A model generated the notes under the pieces. It had not been told where the DNA came from, made no database searches, and saw only the letters and a program-made list of their open reading frames with translations. DNA of 33,684 nt. It comes from Paramicrosporidium saccamoebae (lineage: Eukaryota > Rozellomycota). Position 1 is the stretch's first letter. Each line of letters opens with the position of its first letter. Shown here in pieces: positions 27,729 through 33,684 of the stretch. The stretch is from assembly GCA_002794465.1 (NCBI GenBank), contig MTSL01000143.1:1324-35007 (forward strand). The letters are read 5' to 3'. The position numbers and the translations under genes are program-made.

Positions 27729-28001
27729 TTAGAACTGTGCTAGTCCGCGACCTAGGGCCGTATTAATCCAGGACTCAAAGCCAAAGGTGTTCCAAAATTG
27801 AGGCTGGGACTGTTCCTGAGCCGAGGCCCAAACTATCCATGGCTCGAAGCCAAAGCTATTCCAGACTTGAGACTTGCGCCCTTCCTGGCTCGAGGCCGAA
27901 GCTATCCATGGCTCAAAGCCAAAACTTTTTCTAACTCGCAGCTGGGGTTCTGTACGACTCAAAACGGGAGCTATCCATGATTCAAAGCCAAAAGCATTCA
28001 T
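27729..28001 (-). repeat. 69-bp minisatellite, 4 units, open on the minus strand
   Basis: Equivalent positions recur exactly 69 bp apart (TATCCATGGCTC at 27834 and 27903, TATCCATGATTC at 27972, and a diverged unit at 27765). Read on the minus strand from ATG 28001 the array is a 90-codon open frame of 23-residue repeats, each beginning FGFEPWI or FGFESWI, followed by a Ser/Gln-rich segment. Because 69 is a multiple of three, one surviving frame gives a repeated peptide without needing selection. Coding status is undecided. Confidence 0.7.
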
Positions 28002-28081
28002 GACTCAAAGTGCGAATCGTTTAGTGTCAGTGCAAACCACAGAGTTTACTCAAAGCGGCCTCCGCCAACCCCTGTAAGCCC

Positions 28082-28107
28082 CATATAATGAGCCCCGGCG
28101 TCCGGGG
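28082..28107 (+). promoter_or_regulatory. Likely core promoter of the nucleolin-like gene: TATA-like box and GC hairpin
   Basis: CATATAATG at about 28082 resembles a TATA box 80 bp before the ATG. Immediately after it, CCCCGG (28093-28098) and CCGGGG (28102-28107) make a perfect inverted repeat around a 3-nt loop. A strong promoter would suit an abundant nucleolar protein. Inferred from position and composition only. Confidence 0.35.
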
Positions 28108-28163
28108 TAGTCGGATTCCTTCCGAGAGACCGACAGAGAATCTTTATTCCTCACAAATCTAGT

Positions 28164-29243
28164 ATGACTAAACCTGCCCCCGTTAAAGTAAGGATATCCC
28201 AAGTTGCATCTAACGTTCTCCAGTCTGACAAGAAAGCTGCTGCCGCCAAGGCCGAGCTGAAGAAGCTCGCCGCTCAGGCCCCCGCCTCCGTCGACAAGAA
28301 GAAGGCATCCAAGAAGGTAGTCTCATCCTCTGAGGAGGATAGTGAAATTGAGAGCTCTGAGGAGGAGAGTGAGGACGAGCCCGTTGCCAAGAAGGCTGCC
28401 TCTAAGAAGGTTGCCAAGAAGGCCGACACTTCCAGCGACGAAGAGTCGATGGTAGACTCTGATGGTTCTGACGAGATGGATTCTGATGATGTTGACTCTG
28501 ATGCGGTCGATTCTGATGAGATGTCTGAGGAAGACTCTGCTTCAGAGGCCGAGGCACCCAAGGGCAAGAAGGCCTGGGCTGTCCCCAAGGACGACTCTGC
28601 ATCTGAGGCATCCGAATCCGAGGCCAACTCTGAATCCGAGGCTGAGGAAGAGGACGAGGAGGAGGAGGAATCCGACTCTGATGATGAGCCCGCCACCAAG
28701 AAGCGCAAGGATACCACTGCTGGTAACGATGCCAAGAAGCCCAAACACGATAACACTCTCTCCCAAGAATCTGCCACTCTCTTTGTAGCCGGACTTGCCT
28801 GGGCCTGTGACGGAGATATGCTTTCCGGCGAATTCAGCCATCTTGAGGGATTCCAAGCTGCTCGCGTAGTGAGCGACCGTGAGACTGGCCGCTCCCGTGG
28901 TTTCGGTTACGCCGAGTTTGACTCTGCTGAGAATGCCCGTGCTGCTTTGGAGGAGATGAACCAGAAGGACATTGGTGGTCGTCAGATCCGCGTTGACTTT
29001 GCTGGTCCCCGCCCCGAGGGTGGAAACCGTGACGGAGGTAGCCGTGGCGGGTTCCGTGGAGGTTTCCGCGGAGGACGTGGTGGAGATCGTGGAGGTTTCC
29101 GCGGTGGTCGTGGAGGTGAGCGCGGTGGATTCCGTGGTGGACGCGGTGGAGATCGTGGAGGTTTCCGTGGCGGTCGTGGTGGATTCCGCGGAGGACGTGG
29201 TGGAACTCAATTCCAAGGAAAGCGCACTACTTTTGACGATTAG
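28164..29243 (+). CDS. Nucleolin/Gar2/Nsr1-like RNA-binding protein with acidic region, one RRM and RGG tail
   Basis: A 36-nt in-frame segment (28188-28223) has GTAAGG, CTAAC and CTCCAG exactly like the other introns here. Removing it gives 347 residues starting MTKPAPVKSDKKAAAAKAEL; retained, the protein has 359. The N-terminal half alternates Lys/Ala and Ser/Asp/Glu blocks typical of casein-kinase-phosphorylated nucleolar proteins (SSSEEDSEIESSEEESEDE). One RRM follows (LFVAGLAWACDGD as RNP2 region, RSRGFGYAEF as RNP1). The tail has repeated GGFRGGRGG boxes for arginine methylation. The role is pre-rRNA processing in the nucleolus. Yeast Nsr1 and Gar2 have two RRMs; this has one. Codon use is strongly biased, as for highly expressed genes. 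Confidence 0.9.
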   Translation: MTKPAPVKVRISQVASNVLQSDKKAAAAKAELKKLAAQAPASVDKKKASKKVVSSSEEDSEIESSEEESEDEPVAKKAASKKVAKKADTSSDEESMVDSDGSDEMDSDDVDSDAVDSDEMSEEDSASEAEAPKGKKAWAVPKDDSASEASESEANSESEAEEEDEEEEESDSDDEPATKKRKDTTAGNDAKKPKHDNTLSQESATLFVAGLAWACDGDMLSGEFSHLEGFQAARVVSDRETGRSRGFGYAEFDSAENARAALEEMNQKDIGGRQIRVDFAGPRPEGGNRDGGSRGGFRGGFRGGRGGDRGGFRGGRGGERGGFRGGRGGDRGGFRGGRGGFRGGRGGTQFQGKRTTFDD

Positions 29244-29328
29244 TTTTCCTTTCAGTTAAAGTTTGACCATAGACTGCAGCATGTTCCTGATCTAAGAATA
29301 CACCCATTTATATCGATTTATTGGTTCT

Positions 29329-29755
29329 TTAGGCGTGTTGCTGCTGGCAGGCTTTCATCATGTCCATATAGTCCTGGCAAGTTCCGACCTGATTGTTATT
29401 CTGGTCCATGCATTGCAGGAACAGCCTGGAATATTCTTGACACTGCGGCGCTACATCGCGCGGAGTATACGCAGGTGCAGCTTGCTCTACCGGCGCCGCC
29501 TCAGAGCCCCCGGAGAATAAGTCCATGGCCATACGACCGGCCACATGACCAACAGCGACACCTGCGGCAGTTGTTGCAATTTGGCTCAACAAGCCTTCGC
29601 GCTGTGGAACCTGCACCGGCGCTGCTGCCGCAGCTGGTGCAGCTGCAGTGTGATTTTGGCGGCGTGGCGCAGAGCTATCATCTTAGAGACCAGGTTGGAG
29701 CTTACGTAGAGACGGGCTTGGGTGCGGGGCGACTTGAGCGTGAATTGCGAGGCAT
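29329..29755 (-). CDS. MIX17: MIX17/CHCHD2/CHCHD10-family mitochondrial twin-CX9C protein (2 exons)
   Basis: Exon 1 is 29755-29706 and exon 2 is 29674-29329; the intron is 31 nt (29705-29675, GTAAGC...ATAG); the product is 131 residues. The basic N-terminus MPRNSRSSRPAPKP matches the MPR(G/R)SRS start of CHCHD2. It is followed by an Ala/Pro linker, the conserved glycine-rich helix LLSQIATTAAGVAVGHVAG, and a CHCH domain with CX9C pairs (CQEYSRLFLQC and CQDYMDMMKAC). These proteins are imported into the mitochondrial intermembrane space and influence respiration and cristae. The first exon, although only 50 nt, is needed for the family's start. It converges on the nucleolin-like gene, 85 bp between stop codons. 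Confidence 0.94.
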
Positions 29756-30260
29756 TGTATTGTCGGGGATTTCGACCAGGGATGTTCAGAGTGTAGTCAG
29801 TCCATGAAAATCCGAGATCCATATCCCTATTCTGTTCATAATGTCCACATATTCTGTTAATGGGGCCCAAATATCCTGTCCATGGTCCATGGTAGGCTGA
29901 CCGTCAATACTTTACCAATACATAAAACGACATAATATATTATTGGTATCCAGGCACGGCCACTAGTTGACGATCGTATCGAGTTTATTGGTAGCCTTGT
30001 TAAACAGTATCCGTTTATCCTTGGCGATCCCAAGCCAGATATATCTGCCATCTCACAATTCGGCATGTTAGTAGGGATAACGGCCTTTGAAGGCGTCTTT
30101 GACAAAGAAACAATCTCGCTCGCTAACAATATCCAATCAAAACATTTTTCCTATAAATCTAATCCGGTGCGCTGAGAGTAATCATTTATAGACAGAGGAT
30201 GTCGTTTTCCTCAAACTTTGACACGGTCTTTATCTTTGTCCATCTGCAAATACACCAGGG
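29756..30260. other. Divergent spacer between MIX17 and ATE1
   Basis: About 505 bp containing dispersed element copy F and otherwise AT-rich sequence with no family-like ORF. The 90-codon frame on the minus strand across 29857-30129 is a read-through of the repeat. Confidence 0.6.
29999..30106 (-). repeat. Dispersed MITE-like element, copy F (inverted orientation)
   Basis: On the minus strand it reads GTCAAAGACGCC, GGCCGTTATCCC, CGAATTGTGAGATGGCAG, GGGATCGCC and GGATACTGTTTAACA. This is the same order of blocks as copies A-E, so insertion in either orientation occurs. Confidence 0.65.
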
Positions 30261-31140
30261 ATGAGTCGGATCCATGAGATTGGTGTCAACGCCAATCATT
30301 GCGGGTATTGTCGAAAAGATGGCGAAACGTCCATCTCGTATATGCTACATGCACAACGTTTGACGGCTCATGACTACCAGGAGCTGATAGACCAAGGCTG
30401 GCGTCGAAGCGGCAATATCATCTATCTGCCTTTGTATCAAGCAACATGCTGTAAGCTCCAGTCAATAAGACTGAATAGCAGTGTATTCGAAATGACAAGG
30501 TCGCAGCGAAAATGTCTGAAAGCGCTGTATCACTATCTGGATATCCCTCTTCCATCCGCAGTCTCTAGGATAGAGTAGCCCTCTCTTTTATTCATATTAT
30601 AGATTCCTGGATGACACACTAAGGATTCTGAATGACTGTGCGGCTTACCAGTGTAGTATAAAGCCTGCTTCATTTTCTGAAGAAGTTTACCAAATTTATA
30701 GTCGATATCAGGTGGCTGTGCACGGCGATGATCCGTCTGAAGTATCCAGGAAAGGGTTTACGCAATTCCTCTGTTCATCGCCTTTGGTGGGCTTTGAACG
30801 ATATGGGACATTTCATGTTCATTACAGCCTGCGTGGACAGCTAATGGCGGTCAGTGTCATTGATATCCTCCCAAACTGCATCTCCTCCGTCTATCTATTC
30901 TAGTATCCCTCCGCTGGTAAGCTAATCTTTAGCGATCCTGACTATCACCATCTCTCATGGGGCACCCTTTCTGCTCTTCTAGAAATCGGTCTGGTTCGTA
31001 CTATTGCAGCTGGCAGTCCCAATCTCCATTTTTATTATCTTGGCTACTACTTGCACGATTGTCCCAAACTTGCATACAAAGGTCGCTTCCAACCATCGGA
31101 GATTCTCAATCGAGACTCGAGCGAGTGGCTGCCCCTATGA
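30261..31140 (+). CDS. ATE1: Arginyl-tRNA--protein transferase ATE1, miniature form (3 exons)
   Basis: Exons 30261-30574, 30603-30902 and 30933-31140 with introns of 28 nt (30575-30602) and 30 nt (30903-30932, CTAAT branch box). The product is 273 residues against about 500 in yeast and human. The N-terminal domain has the cluster-binding cysteines HCGYC (C14, C17) and TCC (C63, C64) with DYQELIDQGWRRSG. The C-terminal domain has YSRYQVAVHGDDPSEVSRKG, FTQFLCSSPLV, AVSVIDILPNCISSVYLFYD split by an intron, LHFYYLGYYLHDCPKLAYKG and FQPSEIL. ATE1 adds Arg to N-terminal Asp, Glu or oxidised Cys, marking proteins for N-degron degradation. The middle region present in other eukaryotes is missing, leaving a layout like bacterial Bpt enzymes. 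Both splices restore conserved blocks across stop codons. Confidence 0.93.
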
Positions 31141-31159
31141 GTGTATAAAATTGTGAAGT

Positions 31160-31470
31160 CTGTGCTTATAATAAAGATCCCATTGGGCGGTCTCCGCTTA
31201 TAGCTGATGGTCCCCACCCGTAAAATGACCCCAATGGCCTTGGTGAGGGTGGATATATATCAAACGCCACATACTGTGGTAAAAGAACTCTGTTCACCAG
31301 GAGACCCTTTCAAGTAGTATCCGCTTATAATGGTGCCTCTAATAATGATATACTAGCGTACTAACAAGCCCTGCTAGATAGTACCCGCTTGTGATTAGCG
31401 GTCCCAGCCCAGATATTGAGGATGGCGGCCTATAAAGGCGTCACAGACTTTAACTAATTCACCCACCAAC
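31160..31470 (-). repeat. Cluster of degraded dispersed elements (copy G plus fragments)
   Basis: On the minus strand, 31454-31370 reads TTAGTTAAAGTCTGTGACGC, CTTTATAGGCCGCCATCCTC and GGGACCGCTAATCACAAGCG, matching the core family. Further fragments (CCGCTTATAGCTGATGGTCC near 31200 and ATCCGCTTATAATGGTGCC near 31318) are partial relatives. They fill most of the 440-bp spacer between ATE1 and the lipase; nothing else is seen there apart from a CT/A-rich stretch before the lipase ATG. Confidence 0.55.
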
Positions 31471-31580
31471 AAACCCTTTATTCTTGGGCCCAGATTTACA
31501 CTCTCAATTGCTCATAATTTTTTATCTCCCGCAAAGACAAATTCATTTCATAGTTTATTTTCCACACTACCGAATTCGGA

Positions 31581-33674
31581 ATGCTACACCCACCACACAC
31601 ACGACTAACCCTAAGGATAAGAGCTGTAAAGGTTAATAAGCAGTCGGCTCGGACACCCTATGTACAGATTAGAATTGGCCACCGCATTTTGTTCACCCCA
31701 AAACGGGCAATAGAAGTTCCATGGGACGACGCTTTTGATTTTGATTTATCACTCCATGAGCATCTATTTCACACTGTTCAATTAGATGTCTACGAGTCGC
31801 GCGTTCTACTTCCAAAGCTGCACTATGGGAGGGCGGAAATCCGACTATACAAATTGGCCAACAGATCCATTGTTTCTCCGACGTGGTATGACCTGAAGAG
31901 TCGGTACCATTGTTATGCAAACTTGCAGGATCTTGGAGTCAACGAGGACTGTCCTGCAAACCAGATACTTGGCTCAATCATGCTGGAAATGAAGTACCAA
32001 ATTGTTGGACGCGCGAAAAAGAGCAAAGATTTTCGATCAGTGAATATTGAGGGGCCATACCCCGCTCCCGCCATTAGAAGGTCAGCCTCCCTACCAAGTC
32101 TCCTTCCATCTAACATGTCTGATGCCGACGAAGAGCAGGTGGACGCTGGATCCACATATTCGCTGGCAAAAACATCAATACAATCAGATAGCACCAACTA
32201 TTCGCAAACAGGAGATTTGCAGGAAGTACAATCCGAAATCAAAGCCACCCAGGAGATTAACTCGCTCTTGAGAAAAGTCACCTCTTGGGTGTTCACCACT
32301 GAAGATCATTCCGTGCTGCAGAATATCATGAATGGTATTGCCGGGTTTGGACAGGGTATTGAGACGGGCCACTTTGCATTGACAATTTCGTTTTTGCTAG
32401 TCACGCGGTTTTATCGCCATCAGACAATGCCATTCACCAACAACATTATTCTGAATAAGAATGATTTAGAGGTGCCCAGGATTGTGTATAGATACGCTTA
32501 CGCAGCCCATGGATGGCAGGCACTAGTCTTTTTTGGCAAACGAAGCGGCTCTCTTTCAGATGTGCTTAACTCGACGGGAAATTATCGGGCAGTGACAGAA
32601 TATTTGCAGTTAGAGCCCCAGGACATGTTGATTTGTGACCTGGACCAAACCAAACTGTTTAGGCCCAACTTTTATATTGCAATCGATCGCCGACTTTCGG
32701 CAGTCATCCTCAGCATCCGAGGTACAATGAGTATTCGTGATACGTTGACAGATTTGAGTTTTGAGTACGTCGCATGGAATGGGGGAATTGCTCATTCTGG
32801 GATGCTGGCAGCCGCTCAGTGGTTTTTGGATAACATTGCCAGCCAGTTAATCGTATTTGCTCAGGAGTATGACCTTCAACAAATCATTATTACTGGCCAT
32901 TCTCTTGGTGGTGCAACTGCATCGCTTACCACAATTATGATTAGTGAAGATCTCACAAGGAGAAATGCATGGCCACAAACTCGTGACGGAAAGCCTATGA
33001 AGATTCACTGCTATTCATATGGCACTCCGGCGGTTCTTTCGGCCAATCTCACGGAGCGATATCTCGATTTAATTGATAGTTTCATTGTGGGCGACGATCT
33101 TGTTCCTCGTCTAAGCTATGGCACTTTGGCAGACTTGCAAACCTTGATAATGTATGCTGCAGAAGTAGGCCGGGCCTCTGACCTCCTCGGCAATTATAAC
33201 AATGCTTCCCTTTTCCAAAAGTTGGAGATTTGCAGACGTGTTATTCAAGAAGGGAAGAAAGTCCTTAATCCAAAGTTGAGGATTCCGGGCCGAGTTCATC
33301 ACATCCAGACCATCAAGGCTCCGGGTGGCAAGACGTACACTGTTGTTGATACTTGCGGACCAGAACGGTTCCTCGAGATTGCCTTTCGGCGTAATATGCT
33401 CTTGGATCATCTTCCCAGTCGATACGAGCAGGCATTTGAAGAGGCATACGTTACTTATCTCCTTCATGACATTCAGGAAGAGCAAAACGGAGAGACGGAC
33501 ACTTCAGTTTTACTCCAAGACAAGGTGCAGTCAGTACTCGACGAGGCGAGGCCCGATCTTACCCCTGATCTTACCAGCTGCGGGGTCTCGTCAGGAAATT
33601 CCACTCCAGAACTATTGCGGACCAATGATGCCATTGAGCCTAGTGAGATTAGCTCTAAACCAGTTGCAAAATAG
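31581..33674 (+). CDS. Class-3 lipase of the sn-1 diacylglycerol lipase type with N-terminal C2-like domain
   Basis: 697 residues, intronless. Residues about 5-140 look like a C2 domain (LTLRIRAVKVNKQ, TPYVQIRIG, WDDAFDFDL, LDVYESRVL, IMLEMKYQI). The alpha/beta-hydrolase core follows: VILSIRGTMSIRDTLTDL, HSGMLAAAQWF, the nucleophile elbow GHSLGGATASL (Ser441), YSYGTPAV, the acid IVGDDLVPRLSYG (D505 or D506), and a likely catalytic histidine in LDHLPSRYEQAF (H610). This is the pattern of DAGL-alpha/beta and fungal cytosolic class-3 lipases, with the lid insert around 515-570. The C-terminus is Ser/Thr-rich. It probably hydrolyses diacylglycerol or monoacyl lipids at membranes, with C2 giving lipid attachment. 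No secretion signal is visible. Confidence 0.87.
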   Translation: MLHPPHTRLTLRIRAVKVNKQSARTPYVQIRIGHRILFTPKRAIEVPWDDAFDFDLSLHEHLFHTVQLDVYESRVLLPKLHYGRAEIRLYKLANRSIVSPTWYDLKSRYHCYANLQDLGVNEDCPANQILGSIMLEMKYQIVGRAKKSKDFRSVNIEGPYPAPAIRRSASLPSLLPSNMSDADEEQVDAGSTYSLAKTSIQSDSTNYSQTGDLQEVQSEIKATQEINSLLRKVTSWVFTTEDHSVLQNIMNGIAGFGQGIETGHFALTISFLLVTRFYRHQTMPFTNNIILNKNDLEVPRIVYRYAYAAHGWQALVFFGKRSGSLSDVLNSTGNYRAVTEYLQLEPQDMLICDLDQTKLFRPNFYIAIDRRLSAVILSIRGTMSIRDTLTDLSFEYVAWNGGIAHSGMLAAAQWFLDNIASQLIVFAQEYDLQQIIITGHSLGGATASLTTIMISEDLTRRNAWPQTRDGKPMKIHCYSYGTPAVLSANLTERYLDLIDSFIVGDDLVPRLSYGTLADLQTLIMYAAEVGRASDLLGNYNNASLFQKLEICRRVIQEGKKVLNPKLRIPGRVHHIQTIKAPGGKTYTVVDTCGPERFLEIAFRRNMLLDHLPSRYEQAFEEAYVTYLLHDIQEEQNGETDTSVLLQDKVQSVLDEARPDLTPDLTSCGVSSGNSTPELLRTNDAIEPSEISSKPVAK

Positions 33675-33684
33675 TGTCATCAGA

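Larger units (their letters stand above)
27396..28163. other. Repeat-rich spacer between PNUTS-like and nucleolin-like genes
   Basis: The left part (about 27470-27690) is a degenerate array of ATAATCTAT-type units with a perfect 24-bp core array; the right part (27729-28010) is a 69-bp minisatellite. The last 80 bp before the ATG look like a promoter. No conventional gene is supported. Confidence 0.7.

Noticed and set aside
28542-29216. 224-codon minus-strand frame rich in Ser/Thr (TSTISTTSSAETS)
   Set aside because: It is the antisense reading of the acidic and RGG repeats of the nucleolin-like gene; composition follows from the repeat.
29857-30129. 90-codon minus-strand frame upstream of MIX17
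   Set aside because: It overlaps dispersed element copy F; the other copies do not keep this frame.

Overview
This window is gene-dense nuclear DNA from a eukaryote, most likely a fungus or a close relative outside the well-studied Dikarya. The evidence is the protein content (MIX17/CHCHD2, an Osh3-like oxysterol-binding protein, Sub1, Mak3/NAA30, Nug1/Grn1, and also CRIPT, PNUTS and ATE1, which most ascomycete yeasts lack or have diverged in). I resolve about 25 protein genes in 33.7 kb, on both strands. The 22 coding introns I can place by reading frame are all tiny (28-38 nt), with GT...AG ends and usually a CTNAY-like branch site. Density plus mini-introns suggests a reduced genome, for example a rozellid or zoopagalean type lineage, but the species is not determinable from sequence reading alone.

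Layout. 1-5.1 kb: the 3' end of an unrecognised gene, CRIPT (-), an ABCC/MRP-type ABC transporter (+) and SmF (+). 5.5-8.0 kb: a mitochondrial aspartate/glutamate-type carrier without EF-hands (-) and beta-tubulin (-). 8.0-8.7 kb: a spacer full of repeats. 8.7-10.7 kb: MED4 (-) and SUB1/PC4 (+) head-to-head, then prefoldin 5 (+). 10.9-13.9 kb: the nucleolar GTPase Nug1/Grn1 (-), the NatC catalytic subunit NAA30 (-) and two small membrane-protein candidates (-). 14.3-16.9 kb: CDP-alcohol phosphotransferase EPT1/CPT1 (+) and casein kinase 1 (+). 17.4-20.7 kb: a GOLD-PH-FFAT-ORD oxysterol-binding protein (-) and a small coiled-coil gene (-). 20.7-27.4 kb: ubiquitin E1 UBA1 (+), NAR1 (+) and a PNUTS-like PP1 regulator (+). 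27.4-28.1 kb: two different tandem-repeat blocks. 28.2-33.7 kb: a nucleolin-like RRM/RGG protein (+), MIX17/CHCHD2 (-), a miniature ATE1 arginyltransferase (+) and a class-3 lipase of the diacylglycerol lipase type (+).

The genes are mostly single-copy housekeeping functions: transcription (MED4, SUB1, PNUTS), splicing (SmF, CRIPT), ribosome biogenesis (Nug1, nucleolin-like), protein folding and modification (prefoldin, NAA30, UBA1, ATE1), Fe-S assembly (NAR1), and lipid metabolism or transport (EPT1, OSBP, lipase). They are not one pathway.

The most unusual structure outside genes is a dispersed family of about 110-120 bp elements, with short terminal inverted repeats and an internal hairpin. 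At least seven copies sit in intergenic spacers, in both orientations. Other points worth a second look are Ser198 in beta-tubulin (a benzimidazole-resistance position), a non-canonical OSBP signature beside a perfect FFAT motif, an ATE1 of only 273 residues, and a 69-bp minisatellite that stays open as a repeated FGFEPWI protein frame.
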